In this document: positions 23,346 through 35,965 of the stretch, piece by piece
How positions within the stretch are numbered: position 1 is the first letter of the stretch
How the letters are laid out: every line of letters starts with the position of its first letter
NCBI GenBank assembly: GCA_949361645.1
Contig: OX442415.1
Span: forward strand, 2,116,226-2,180,225
Direction: 5' to 3'
DNA length: 64,000 bases
DNA from: Spongilla lacustris
Lineage: Eukaryota; Porifera; Demospongiae; Spongillida; Spongillidae
Made by a program: the position numbers and the translations under genes
Notes under the pieces: model-generated
What the model was told of the DNA's origin: nothing
Databases searched by the model: none
What the model saw: only the letters and a program-made list of their open reading frames with translations

Positions 23346-26070
23346 GGGGTCTAGTTTTGTGAGGACCGGTAATGGGGCAGCCCTGCTGGCAGTCTGATTA
23401 CTCCATTGGTGGATGGGTGGGAGGGCTGGTTGAGTGTGGTTCCACTGAGGGCTAGTGAGTGGGAATGGCCTTGCTCATTTGCTCCTGGATCTTGGGTACA
23501 ACTTGTAGTAAAGGATAGGTAGTGTGAGACAGTGCCGTGGGGGCTAGCCCCGTATGTGGGGGCTGCTAAGTGTGGGCTAATGGTTCCATGGGTAGTGGGA
23601 GCATGTGTGACTCCAGCTGATGGCTCCCCTAATATTGTTGGAGGCGCCAAATTCGTATTGCAGAACAGTGTCTCCACCGGTATGCATTATTGTGGGGGCC
23701 CCCAAATGACCCTGCAGGGGGTTTTAGCAGCTGCTGGCTTCCTCGCTGGCAGTCTGGTGACTCCATCTCTGTAATTGCTCCACTGGTGCTAACTGGACTT
23801 GTAGTGTGGGGCTATTAAGTTCACTTGCATTAATAATTCTGCCGCTTGCAGTGAGGGAGCTGACCCTTGCATGGGCCATTAATTCAACATGCCAGATAGT
23901 GCATGGGCAGGAGTGCCGTGGGGGTGGGTCCCAGTGTGTGGGGTAGTTGCAGTGAGGGCTAATGGTTCCACTGGTAGTGTTTGGAGTAGGATGGGTGTAC
24001 GTACAGTACATGTAGTTCATGGCTTCCTCTGAAATTTGGGGAGTACTTGTAGTGCGATGGCTGGCATCTCCATTGGCACATACCTATTGACCCCAGCTTA
24101 TGTGGGCAGTGCAGGTCTGGTAGCCCCATCTGTGAGAGAGCTGGTGGCTCTACTATTAGCAGTGTGTAGGTATTTAATGTAAGTTCACTTGTCTTGTGCG
24201 GCTGTTAAGTTCACTTGCAGTTATGGGGGATGGTTGTGAGAATGACCATGGCCCCTTGAACCTGCGGTAAATGTTCATTGGTATGGTGCACTTGTAGTGA
24301 TATGGCTGGTAATCTTGGCTGATGAAATATGCAGTGAAGGATAGGTACAATTAGTGGGAGATACTCCTGCTAAGTGAGGGCTAAATTGGTTCCATGGATA
24401 GCGGGGGGGGGGGGGGGGGGGGGGCTCCAGTTCATGGCTTCCCTACTATTGTGGGGGGTGCCAATTGCAATTGCACTGTTGTGAGTTTCCACTAGCATGA
24501 TTATTCTGGGGGCCCCAATGACCCTGGGGTGTTTGGCAGCTGGTTGCTACCTTGCTGACAGTCCGATAACCGCTGGTGCTAACCGGACGTGCAGTGTGGG
24601 GCTATTAAGTTCACTTGCATTAATGGTTCCAATGATACTGTCCGCTTGCAGTGACGGAGCTGACCTCATTGGTCCCTGGGCCGTACGTTGACTCAACGTG
24701 CAGTGAAGGACAGGTAGTATGCAGGAGGCCTAATGGTTCCATTGGAGAGGGGCAGGTGTACGCACAGTACATGTAGTTCATGGCTTGTGGTGCGAGGGTT
24801 GGCATCTCCACTGGCCTCATACCTATTGACCCCAGCATGTGTGGGCACCCCTGCTGGCAATGCAGGGTCTGGTAACCCCATCTGTAAGAGAGATGGTGGG
24901 TCCACTACTTGCAGCGTGGAGGCATTAAATGTAAATTCACTTGCATTGTGCGGCTGTTGAGTTCACTTGCAGTGATCATGGGGGATGTTGGTTCTGATGT
25001 GTGACCATTGGCCCCTTGAACTTGCAGTGAATGGTCACCGGTATGGTGCACTTGTAGTGAGAAGGCTGAGAAGGCTGCTGAAACTTGCAGTGAAGGATAG
25101 GTAGTGGGAGAAAGGGCACCGTATGTGGGGGCTGCTAAGTGAGTGTGAATGGTTCCATAGATAGTGGGGGCATGTGTGGCTCCAGTTCATGGCTCCCTGA
25201 AATTGTGGGGGGTGCCATTTCCACTTGCAGTGTGACTCCATGCACCAGCATGCATTATTGTGGTGTCCCCCAATGACCCCAGGAAGTTTAGTAGCTGGTG
25301 GCTTCCCTGCTGGCAGCCTGATAACTCCATCTGGAATATGGCTCCACTGGTGCTAACTGGAATGCAGTGTGGGCTTTTAAGTTCACTTGCATTACTGTCT
25401 GCTTGCAATGAGGGAGCTGACCCTATTGGTCCCTGGGCCGTTGACTCTACGTGCAGTGAAGGACAGGTAGTGTGCAGGAGGGCCGTAGGGGCTGGTCCCG
25501 GTGTGTGGGGCACTTGTAGTGAGGGCTAATGGACGCTGGTGTACGTTCAGTGCATGTACATGTAGTTCATGACTTTCCCTGAAATTTGGGGACTGCTTAA
25601 TTGCTTGTAGTGTGACAGCTGGCATCTCCACTGGCCTCATAGCTATTGACCCCTGCATGTGTGGGCACCCCTGCTGCCAGTGCAGGGTCTGAAAGCCCCT
25701 TCTGTAAGAGAGCTGGTGGCTCCACTGCTTGCAGTGTGGATGTATTATTTGTAAGTTCGTGAGGCAGTAGTGATGGGGACTGAGGGTTTTGCTGTGTGGG
25801 GATGGCTCCATTGGTCCCTTGAACTTGCAGCGAACAATCATTAGTGGGGGTGGGGAGGGGGACTGGACCAATGGGGTTCTGCTTACATCAGTCATGTAGA
25901 TGTAAGGCCATTTGCAGTGAGGGCTTGGAAGTGTTGGGAGGGGGCATGTGTGGTTTCCTTTGGTACATGTACATGTAGTTCATGGCTGCCTGAAATTGTG
26001 AGGGCTGCCAACTCCATTTGCAGCGAGAGGGTTAGCAAGGGCCCATATGTGGGGGGCGGGGCCGCGGTGG
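23346..26070. repeat. Degenerate 770-800-bp tandem repeat, right arm of E2
   Basis: Inverted copy of 19290-22020 with nearly complete identity, including mirrored open frames and a 22-G run (24403-24424) opposite the C-run of the left arm. No gene is supported. Confidence 0.8.
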
Positions 26071-26096
26071 CTCTTTTAGTGATTTAGCGGCTGCTT

Positions 26097-26261
26097 ACTC
26101 CCTACAACCACCATCGTCAGTGGTATGACCGCCGTCTCTACCGTTCTCGATCTCCCCATCCTCGTCGAATGTATCTTGAATATCGATCGACGTATCGGTA
26201 CCGCTCGAACTCATCCGCCGATTGAAACTCTTACGAGTTTGTCTTCAGTGGACGTCGCCAT
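26097..26261 (-). pseudogene. Relic of transposase gene start, right arm of E2
   Basis: Mirror image of the relic at 19101-19265: the ATG lies at 26261 on the minus strand, with the same early stop and the same shifted frame resembling SADEFE. A gene-start fossil at both ends means it lies within the inverted repeat. Confidence 0.8.
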
Positions 26262-26371
26262 GCATATCGTTTATCTACACAGAAGATAACGAATATCAAC
26301 TCTGACAGGGACGATAGATTAAATACTTACCCAGCTAGCTAGCTAGCGCAGTATATAGGTGTGGCTATAAG

Positions 26372-26827
26372 TTATCCAAGTCTCAGCCCACAGGAAGTAG
26401 TTGCATATTCATGTATTTGGTATGGAAGCGGTTCACGCACGTACAACGGCGCGATTCGAGCGGGAAACTTGTACCAACTTTGCGCCGCTGTATCTCCGTA
26501 ACAGATGACATAAAAATTAACGAACAGAACAAATCGATAGGTATAGGACCTCTCTACTTACAAACCGAATTTGAAGCGAATTGATTACTCCTACCTAAAG
26601 TTATGGTGGGTTTGAACCCGGTGGGGTATCGAACATTGCAATACTGGCAAGGAGCAAGTGCAAGACTCCAAAATGTATTTTACCATAAGGAAATGGTGCA
26701 GTACGAAGTGTTGAAAATAGGAAGTTGATAGCGTTAACCGTTCGGAAGATATAGCAATTCAAAAGAGAAGCATTTTTATAACATTTTATATATATATGCG
26801 AAACGACATTTTCTCGGAAACTGTCCC
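26372..26827 (-). repeat. E2 right terminal inverted repeat
   Basis: Reverse complement of 18535-18990, ending GGAAACTGTCCC at 26827. Confidence 0.9.
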
Positions 26828-26839
26828 ATATATATATAT
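26828..26839. repeat. (AT)6 junction between E2 and E3
   Basis: Twelve alternating AT bases join the end of E2 to the start of E3. Confidence 0.9.
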
Positions 26840-27290
26840 GGGACAGATTCCGAGAAAATTGCGCTTCGTATATATATATAAAATGTTATAAAAATGCTTC
26901 TCTTTTGAATCGCTATATCTTTCGAACGGTTAACGCTATCAACTTCCTATTTTCAGCACTTTATACTACACCATTTCCCTATGACAAAATACATTTTGGA
27001 GTCTTACACTTGTTCCGTGCCAGTATTGCAACGCTCGATACCTCGCCGGGTTCAAACCCGCCATAACTTTCTGTACGAGTAATCAAATCGCTTCAAATTC
27101 GGTTTGTAGGTAGAAAGGTCATATACCTATCGATTTGTTCTGTTCGTTAATTTTTATGTCATCCGTTACGGAGATACAGCGGTGCAACGTTGGTACACTT
27201 TTCCCGCTCGAATCGCGCCGTTGTACGTACGCGAACCGCTTCCATTCACCGAAGCACATGAATATTCAACTCATCCTGTGGGCTGGGACA
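26840..27290 (+). repeat. E3 left terminal inverted repeat
   Basis: Same block order as the other terminal repeats in this chain, with the E3-specific tip CGAGAAAATTGCGCTTCG. It pairs with about 35505-35953. Confidence 0.9.
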
Positions 27291-27360
27291 TTTATAACGA
27301 CCACCCCACCCACTACCATAGTCTGGGGACCTAGCTGAATTGAAGAAGCTTTGCGCTTCA

Positions 27361-27420
27361 AGTTTTAGACGTTGACTTGAGCGTATGATTTCGAACGGTG
27401 CGAAGACGACAAGATATAAG
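27361..27420 (+). pseudogene. Trace of transposase gene start, left arm of E3
   Basis: The segment GTTGACTTGAGCGTATGATT followed by TCGAACGGTGCGAAGACGAC resembles the gene-start relic at the right ends of E1, E4 and E6 (TTCGAGCGGTGCGAATACGA) with an internal deletion. It is the most decayed of the relics. Confidence 0.5.
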
Positions 27421-28085
27421 ATCAATCCGACGAAGTAGTTTGAGAGCGGTAGCGATTGAAGGCAGATGATATAGCTGTGGAGCAGGCAGACGAGTATTGG
27501 ATCCCAGAGTGGACAGCTGTGGAGTATGGCAGATAGCTGCGGAGCAAACAGTGGAGTAACTGCATGTGACCAGTATGCGGAGTGGACTTTACGGCAGACA
27601 GCAGTGGAATGAGCACTACAGCAGACGAAACCTAAGGCAGGCAGGCAGGCAGGCAGGCAGGCAGCTATGTAATGGACCCCAAAGGGAAAAGTTCATAACT
27701 ATACTATCAACAAAGCCAGGCACAGCTGTGGAATGGATTCCACAGTGGAATCCAGAGTGCAGTAACCAGCTGTAGAGATGGCAGGCAGATAGGTGTGTCC
27801 AGAAGACAGTAGAACAACTACCAACAAGTGTGGAGTGGACCAAATAGTAGACAATACATGTAGGTAGTGGACCCTCCGGCAGACATCAACACTGTACTGT
27901 ATGGTAAGGACTCTACTGCAGACATCTATACTGTATTGAGTGTACCCTACTGAGTGGACACTGCGGCAGACAACGGAATGGATCATATGGCAGGCAGACA
28001 ACTGTAGATCGGACCATATGGTAGAACCTCACAGCAGTGGACACTGACAGCTGAGAAGCAGGCAGACAAGTATCTAACTTTGCAA
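27421..28085 (+). repeat. E3 left arm, unique segment with (GGCA)n
   Basis: Arm sequence mirrored at about 34690-35370. It contains a (GGCA)n tract at 27636-27664; the partner tract (TGCC)n at 35104-35149 is longer. Short phrases such as GGAGTGGAC and GCAGACA recur and may be ancestral forms of satellite C. No gene is recognised. Confidence 0.7.
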
Positions 28086-28089
28086 GCAG

Positions 28090-30860
28090 TTGTGGAGTGC
28101 ACTCTATAGCTATTCCTTACAGTGATCAGTGTCAACCATGATGTGGTTTTGAATGGGCGCTACCCCTGTGCTAAGCCCTACTACTATTCCTTACAGTGAA
28201 CCTAGTCAGCCATGAAGTGGACCCTCGTATTACTCAACTCCACCCTACCCCGTACTATTCAGTGGACTCCACCCTACGCCCGCCCCCCCCCCCCCCCCCC
28301 CCCCCCCACAACTATTCCTTACAGCAAACACAGTGTCAGCCAAGGAGTGGACCTTCATTTTAGTGGGACTCCATCGAATCCCTTGTGCTGCACCCTACAG
28401 CTATTCCTTACGGAGATCACCTTTTGAATGGAATCCACCCTACTCTGTACGATTGAGTGGACTCCACCCTACCCCCTGTGCTATGCCCCACAACTATTCC
28501 TTACAGCGAACAGTGTCAACCATGGAGTGGGCTCTCTCATTAATGCACTCCAACCTACTCTGTACGATTGAGTGGAATCCACCCTACCCTCTGTGCTACG
28601 CCCCACAACTATTCCATGCAGCGAACAGTGTCAACCATGGAGTGGGCCCTCTTATTAATACACTCCACGCTACTCTGTACGATTGAGTGGACTTCACCCT
28701 ACCTTCTGTGCTAAGCCCAGCGAACAGTGTCAACCATGGAGTGGGCCTTCTTTTTAATGGAATCCACCCTACTCTGTACGATTGAGTGGACTCCACCAAA
28801 CCCCCTGTGCTGCGCCCTACAACTATTCCTTACGGAGATCAACTTTTGAATGGACTCTACCCTACTCTGTACGATTGATATGACTCCACCCTACCCTCTG
28901 TGCTACACCCTACAACTATTTCTTACAGCGAACATAGTGGGCTCTCTTATTAATGCACTCTACCCTACTCTGTACAATTGAGTGGACTCCACCAAACCCC
29001 CTGTGCTACGCCCTACAACTATTCCTTACAGCGAACACTGTCAACCATGTAGTGGGCCCTCTTATTAATGCACTCCACCCTACTCTGTACGATTGATTGG
29101 ACTCCACCCTACCCCCTGTGCTACGCCCTACAACTATTCCATACAGCGAACAGTGTCAACCATGGTGTGGGCTCTCTCATTAATGCACTCCAACCTACTC
29201 TGTACGATTAAGTGGGCTTAACCCTACCCTCTGTGCTACACCCTACAACTATTTCTTACAGCGAACAGAGTGAGCCCTCTTATTAATACACTCTACCCTA
29301 CTCTTTACTATTCAGTGGTCTCCACCCTACCCCCTGTGTTACGCCCTGCAACTATTCCATACAGCGAACAGTGTCAACCATGGAGTGGGCCCTCTTATTA
29401 ATACACTCCACGCTACTCTGTACGATTGACTGGACTCCACCCTACCCTCTGTGCTAAGCCCAGCTTCTTTTTAATGGAATCCACCCTACCCTGTAGAATT
29501 GAATGGACTCCACCCTACCCCCTGTGCTACGCCCTACAACTATTCCATACTGCGAATAGTGTCAACCATGGTGTGGGCTCTCTCATTACTGCACTCCAAC
29601 CTACACTGTACGATTGAGTGGACTCCACCCTACCCCCTGTGCTACGCCCTACAACTATTCCATACTGCGAATAGTGTCAACCATGGTGTGGGCTCTCTCA
29701 TTACTGCACTCCAACCTACACTGTACGATTGAGTGGACTCCACCCTACCCCCTGTGCTACGCCCTACAACTATACCTTACAAAGATCACCTTTTGAATGG
29801 ACTCCACCCAACTATTCCTTACAGCAAACAGTGTCAACCATGGAGTGGGCCCGCTTATTAATACACTCCACGCTACTCTGTACGATTGACTGGACTCCAC
29901 CCTACCCTCTGTGCTAAGCCCAGCGAACAGTGTCAACCATGGAGTGGGCCTTCTTTTTAATGGAATGCACCCTACCCTGTAGAATTGAGTGGACTCCACC
30001 CTACCCCCTGTGCTACGCCCTACAATATTTTTTACAGCGAACAATGTCAACAATGGTGTGGGCTCTCTTATTAAAGCACTCCACCCTACTCTGTACGATT
30101 GAGTGTAGTCCACCCTACCCTCTGTGTACGCCCTACAACTATTCCTTACAGCAAACAGTGTCAACCATGGAGTGGGCCCTCTTATTAATGCAGTCTATCC
30201 TACTATGTACAATTGAGGGGACTCCACCCTATACCCCCTGTTTTACACCCTACAACTATTCCTTACGAGATCTCATTTTGAATGGACTCCACCCTACTCT
30301 GTACGATCGAGTGGACTCCACCCTACTTCTGTGCTACGCCCAGCGAACAGTGTCAACCATGGAGTGGGCCCTCTTATTAAAGCACTCCACCCTACTCTGT
30401 ACGATTGAGTGGAGTCCACCCTACCCTCTGTGTACGCCCTACAACTATTTCTTACAGCAAACAGTGTCAACCATGGAGTGGGCCCTCTTATTAATGCACT
30501 CCACCCTACTCTGTACAATTGGACTCCACCCTACACTCTGTGCTACACCCTACAACTATTTCTTACAGAGATCACCTTTTGAATGGACTCCACCCTACCC
30601 TGTACTATTCAGTGGACTCCGTCCTAGTACCCTGTACTGCACCCTACCCCCCCCCCCCCCCCCCCCCCCCCTGTATTGCTTATAGCGAACAATGTCAGCC
30701 ATGGATTGGACCCTCTTATTAATGGACTGCACCCTAGGTCCTGTACTATTGAGTGGAATCTACCCTACCCCTTACAGCGAACAAAGTCAGCCATGAAGTG
30801 GACTCGTATTTTAGTGGACTCCATCCTACCTTGTGCTGGTCTTACAGCTACTCCTTAATG
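28090..30860 (+). repeat. Satellite C array, 115-bp unit, left arm of E3
   Basis: About 20-24 copies, many truncated, of a 115-bp unit with landmarks TCTGTACGATTGAGTGGACT, CCACCCTACCCCCTGTGCTA, CAACTATTCCTTACAGCGAA and CAGTGTCAACCATGGAGTGG. Identical units start 115 bp apart near 29499, 29614 and 29729. Poly-C runs lie at 28283-28307 and 30647-30671. The 251-codon frame at 29930-30685 is repeat-derived. Confidence 0.92.
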
Positions 30861-31559
30861 ATCGCCTGAACACTTTTGTTGAACCTTATGCTAAGACTGC
30901 TACATGTACATGAGTATGTCAAGTTTGCATATGATATACATACGTGTAGCTATTGGTTATCGTATTGGTGTTCACTGGTACATGAGCCAGGTAGTATGGT
31001 AGTTGCCTTAAAACATATATGAACCTTACTAGCCCTGTCAGACCAACAAAGATCAGAGATAGGGCTAGTAATGATATTCACCGTTAGTACAACAGCTCCG
31101 CTTAGTGGTGAATGTCATTACTAGCCTATCTTTATGATCTTGGTTAGTCTGGCTATGGGGTACCTAGGCAAGGTACCAGAACTTTATCACAAGCTTAGCA
31201 GTCATACATGTACAACAAGGTTCAACAAAGGTAGGGCACAGCATAGAAGTCTACATGTAGGTTCCACTCCATAGTGAGGGGTCTCTACTATTAGGTCCAC
31301 TCCATACTTGTCTGCAGTCTTTTGGACATACCTCTCTGTGGAGTCCATTCCATAGCTCTGCATTTTGGTGACAAATGTTTCTGCAGTCGTGTTTTCCACC
31401 ATATCATTCACTTCATAGCTGTCTGCCATAGGGTCTACTCGGTACAGTAGATGTCGTTCCAAGCTAAACACAACCATCTCACCCTTGCCATCCTGCTACA
31501 TGTATACATCTATGACCACACACCTTTGCCAGCCTGCACCAAGCTGAACATTGCAGTTG
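30861..31559. other. Unique centre of E3 with short palindrome
   Basis: This non-satellite segment lies between the two satellite C blocks. A palindrome at about 31030-31150 pairs AGATAGGGCTAGTAATGATA with the complementary TTACTAGCCTATCT and includes TTAGTGGTGAAT, which resembles the TTAGTGGTGAATAT core of E1, E4 and E2. A 91-codon minus frame (31202-31477) has no recognised domain. Confidence 0.6.
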
Positions 31560-34500
31560 ATAGGGTGGAGTCCACTCAATAGCACTGAGAATCCACTCAA
31601 AAGAGGGTCCACTCCACGACTGACCTTGTTCGCTGTAAGCAATACAGGGGAGTAGGATGGAGTCCCCTCAATCGTACAGGGTAGGGTGGAGTGCATTAAT
31701 AAGAGGGCCCACTCCATGGTTGACAGTGTTCGCTGTTACAAAGAATAGTTGTAGAGCGTGTAGCACAGGCCCAGGGGGTAGGGTGGAGTCCACTCAATCG
31801 CACAGAGTAGGGTGGAGTGCATTAATAAGAGGGCCCACTCCATGGTTGACAGTGTTCGCTGTTACAAAGAATAGTTGTAGAGCGTGTAGCACAGGCCCAG
31901 GGGGTAGGGTGGAGTCCACTCAATCGCACAGAGTAGGGTGGAGTGCATTAATAAGAGAGCCCACTCCATGGTTGACAGTGTTCGCTGTTACAAAGAATAG
32001 TTGTAGAGCGTGTAGCACAGGCCCAGGGGGTAGGGTGGAGTCCACTCAATTGCACAGGGTAGGGTGGAGTGCATTAATAAGAAGGCCCACTCCATGGTTG
32101 ACGCTGTTCGCTGCAAGGAATAGTTGTAGGGCATAGCACAGAGGGTAGGGTGGAGTCCACTCAATCGTACAGAGTAGGTTGGAGTGCATTAATGAGAGAG
32201 CCCACACCATGATTGACACTGTTCACTGTAAGGAATAGTTGTAGGGCGTAGCACAGAGGGTAGGGTGGAAGAGAGCCCACACCATGGTTGACACTGTTCA
32301 CTGTAAGGAATAGTTGTAGGGCGTAGCACAGAGGGTAGGGTGGAGTCCACTCAATCGTACAGAGTAGGTTGGAGTGAATTAATGAGACAGCCCACACCAT
32401 GGTTGACACTGTTCACTGTAAGAAATAGTTGCAGGGAGTAGCACAGGGGGAAGGGTGGAGTCCACTCAATCATACAGAGTAGGGTTGATTCCATTAAAAA
32501 GAAGGCCCACTCCATGGTTAACACTGTTCGCTGGGCTTAGCACAGAGGGTAGGGTGGAGTCCAGTCAATCGTACAGAGTAGCGTGGAGTGTATTAATAAG
32601 AGGCTGTTCGCTGTATGGAATAGTTGTAGGGCGTCGCACAGGGGGTAGGGTGGAGTCCACTCAATCGTACAGAGTAGGGTAGAGTGCATTAATAAGAGGG
32701 CCCACTCCGTTCGCTGTAAGAAATAGTTGTAGGGTGTAGCACAGAGGGTAGGGTTAAGTCCACTCAATCGTACAGAGTAGGTTGGAGTGTATTAATAAGA
32801 GGGCCCACTCTATGGTTGACACTGTTCGCTGTATGGAATAGTTGTAGGGCGTAGCACAGAGGGTAGGGTGGAGTCCAATCAATCGTACAGAGTAGGGTGG
32901 AGTGAATTAATAAGAGGGCCCACTACATGGTTGACAGTGTTCGCTGTAAGGAATAGTTGTAGGGCGTAGCACAGGGGGTAGGGTGGAGTCCACTCAATCG
33001 TACAGAGTAGGGTAGAGTCCATTCAAAAGGTGATCTCCGTAAGGAATAGTTGTAGGGCGTAGCACAGGGGGTTTGTTGGAGTCCACTCAATCGTACAGAG
33101 TAGGGTAGAGTGCATTAATAAGAGAGCCCACTCCGTTCGCTGTAAGAAATAGTTGTAGGGTGTAGCACAGAGGGTAGGGTGGAGTCCAATCATTCGTACA
33201 GAGTAGGGTAGAGTCCGTTCAAATGGTGATCTCCGTAAGGAATAGTTGTAGGGCGTAGCACAGGGGGTTTGGTGGAGTCCACTCAATCGTATAGAGTAGG
33301 GTAGAGTGCATTAATAAGAGAGCCCACTCCGTTCGCTATAAGAAATAGTTGTAGGGTGTAGCACAGAGGGTAGGGTGAAGTCCACTCAATCGTACAGAGT
33401 AGCGTGGAGTGTATTAATAAGAGGGCCCACTCCATGGTTGACACTGTTCGCTGAATAGAATAGTTGTAGGGCGTAGCACAGAGGGTAGGGTGGAGTCCAC
33501 TCAATCGTACAGAGTAGGTTGGAGTGCATTAATGAGAGAGCCCACACCATGGTTGACACTGTTCGCTGTAAGGAATAGTGGCGTAGCACAGGGGGTAGGG
33601 TGGAGTCCACTCAATCGTACAGAGTAGGTTGGAGACGAAAGTTTTCCACTCCAACGTTTCTTCTTACAAGGGTGGAGTCCACTCAATCGTACAGAGTAGG
33701 GTAGAGTGCATTAATAAGAGAGCCCACTCCGTTCGCTATAAGAAATAGTTGTAGGGTGTAGCACAGAGGGTAGGGTGAAGTCCACTCAATCGTACAGAGT
33801 AGGGTGGATTCCATTAAAAAGAAGGCCCACTCCATGGTTGACACTGTTCGCTGGGCTTAGCACAGAAGGTAGGGTGGAGTCCACTCAATCGTACAGAGTA
33901 GCGTGGAGTGTATTAATAAGAGGGCCCACTCCATGGTTGACACTGTTCGCTGAATGGAATAGTTGTAGGGCGTAGCACAGAGGGTAGGGTGGAGTCCAAT
34001 CAATCGTACAGAGTAGGTTGGAGTGCATTAATGAGAGAGCCCACACCATGGTTGACACTGTTCACTGTAAGAAATAGTTGTAGGGTGTCGCACAGAGGGT
34101 AGGGTGGAGTCCACTCAATCGTACAGAGTAGGTTGGAGTGCATTAATGAGAGAGCCCACACCATGGTTGACACTGTTCGCTGTAAGGAATAGTGGCGTAG
34201 CACAGGGGGTAGGGTGGAGTCCACTCAATCGTACAGAGTAGGTTGGAGACGAAAGTTTACCACTCCAACGTTTCTTCTTACAAGGGTGGAGTCCACTCAA
34301 TCGTACAGAGTAGGTTGGAGTGCAGTAATGAGAGAGCCCACATCATGGTTGACACTGTTTGCTGTAAGGAATAGCTGTAGGGCGCAGCACAAGGGATTCG
34401 ATGGAGTCCCACTAAAATGAAGGTCCACTCCTTGGCTGACACTGTGTTTGCTGTAAGGAATAGTTGTGGGGGCGGGGGGGGGGGGGCGGCGTAGGGTGGA

Positions 34501-34685
34501 GTCCACTGAATAGTACGGGGTAGGGTGGAGTTGAGTAATACGAGGGTCCACTTCATGGCTGACTAGGTTCACTGTAAGGAATAGTAATAGGGCTTAGCAC
34601 AGGGGTAGCGCCCATTCAAAACCACATCATGGCTGACACTGATCACTGTAAGGAATAGCTATAGAGTGCACTCCACAACTGCTTG
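31560..34685 (-). repeat. Satellite C array, right arm of E3
   Basis: The same 115-bp unit as in 28090-30860 but reverse-complemented (landmarks TAGGGTGGAGTCCACTCAAT and CCATGGTTGACACTGTTCGC). Copy order and truncations differ from the left arm, so the two satellite blocks have evolved separately after inversion. It includes a near-duplicate block containing ACTCCAACGTTTCTTCTTAC near 33650 and 34265. Confidence 0.92.
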
Positions 34686-35103
34686 CAAAGTTACATACTT
34701 GTCTGCCTGCTTCTCAGCTGTCAGTGTCCACTGCTGTGAGGTTCTACCATATGGTCCGATCTACAGTTGTCTGCCTGCCATATGATCCACTCCAATGTCT
34801 GCCGCAGGGTCCACTCAGTAGGGTACACTCAATACAGTATAGATGTCTGCAGTAGAGTCCTTACCATACAGTACAGTGTTGATGTCTGCCGTAGGGTCCA
34901 CTACCTACATGTATTGTCTACTATTTGGTCCACTCCACACTTGTTGGTAGTTGTTCTACTGTCTTCTGGACACACCTATCTGCCTGCCATCTCTACAGCT
35001 GGTTACTGCACTCTGGATTCCACTGTGGAATCCATTCCACAGCTGTGCCTGGCTTTTTTGATAGTATAGTTATGAACTTTTCCCTTTGGGGTCCATTACA
35101 TAG

Positions 35104-35149
<46 letters not shown>

Positions 35150-35370
35150 TAGGTTTCGTCTGCTGTAGTGCTCATTCCACTGCTGTCTGCCGTAAAGTCC
35201 ACTCCGCGTACTGGTCACATGCAGTTACTCCACTGTTTGCTCCGCAGCTATCTGCCATACTCCACAGCTGTCCACTCTGGGATCCAATACTCGTCTGCCT
35301 GCTCCACAGCTATATCATCTGCCTTCAATCGCTACCGCTCTCAAACTACTTCGTCGGATTGATCTTATAT
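34686..35370 (-). repeat. E3 right arm, unique segment with (TGCC)n
   Basis: Inverted partner of 27421-28085. The TGCC microsatellite (35104-35149) has about four more units than its mirror. Confidence 0.75.
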
Positions 35371-35430
35371 CTTGTCGTCTTCGCACCGTTCGAAATCATA
35401 CGCTCAAGTCAACGTCTAAAACTTGAAGCG
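35371..35430 (-). pseudogene. Trace of transposase gene start, right arm of E3
   Basis: Mirror of 27361-27420, containing GTCGTCTTCGCACCGTTCGA. Low-confidence relic. Confidence 0.45.
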
Positions 35431-35504
35431 CAAAGCTTCTTCTGCAGGAAACAATTCAGCTAGGTCCCCAGACTATGGTAGTGGGTGGGGTGGTCGTTAT
35501 AAAT

Positions 35505-35953
35505 GTCCCAGCCGACAGGATGTAGTTGAAATTCATGTGCTTCGGTGAATGGAAGCGGTTCGCGTACGTACAACGGCGCGATTCGAGCGGGAAAAGTGTA
35601 CCAACTTTGCACCGCTGTATCTCCGTAACGGATGACATAAAAATTAACGAACAGAACAAATCGATAGGTATATGACCTTTCTACCTACAAACCGAATCTG
35701 AAGCGATTTGATTACTCGTACAGAAAGTTATGGCGGGTTTGAACCCGGCGGGGTATCGAACGTTGCAATACTGGCACGGAGCAAGTGCAAGACTCCAAAA
35801 TGAATTTTGTCATAGGGAAATGGTGTAGTATGAAGTGCTGAAAATAGGAAGTTGATAGCGTTAACCGTTCGGAAGATATAGCGATTCAAACGAGAAGCAT
35901 TTTTATAACATTTTATGTATTACACGAAGCGCAATTTTCTCGGAAACTGTCCC
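35505..35953 (-). repeat. E3 right terminal inverted repeat
   Basis: Reverse complement of the E3 left terminal repeat, ending GGAAACTGTCCC at 35953. Confidence 0.9.
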
Positions 35954-35965
35954 ATATATATATAT
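35954..35965. repeat. (AT)6 junction between E3 and E4
   Basis: Twelve alternating AT bases and nothing else separate the two elements. Confidence 0.9.

Larger units (their letters stand above)
18535..26827. mobile_element. E2: 8.3-kb palindromic non-coding element
   Basis: It starts GGGACAGTTTCC and ends GGAAACTGTCCC, with AT tracts on both sides. The arms 18535-22682 and 22704-26827 are near-perfect reverse complements of about 4.1 kb each. Long identical open frames mirror each other around position 22681-22686, for example 19468-19971 plus and 25392-25895 minus. No intact gene is present. Each arm has a terminal repeat, a decayed transposase gene start, a long degenerate repeat region, and a core shared with E1 and E4. 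It is probably a non-autonomous foldback relative mobilised in trans. Confidence 0.9.
26840..35953. mobile_element. E3: 9.1-kb palindromic non-coding element with satellite C
   Basis: It begins GGGACAGATTCC (one change from the family end) and ends GGAAACTGTCCC. The outer arms mirror each other: the frame 27422-27616 on minus equals 35168-35362 on plus. Each arm has a terminal repeat, a gene-start relic, an 800-bp unique segment with a GGCA/TGCC microsatellite, and satellite C in opposite orientations around a unique centre. No intact gene was found. Confidence 0.88.

Noticed and set aside
29930..30685. 251-codon frame in E3
   Set aside because: It consists of satellite C units run together; mirrored fragments occur on the other strand in the right arm.
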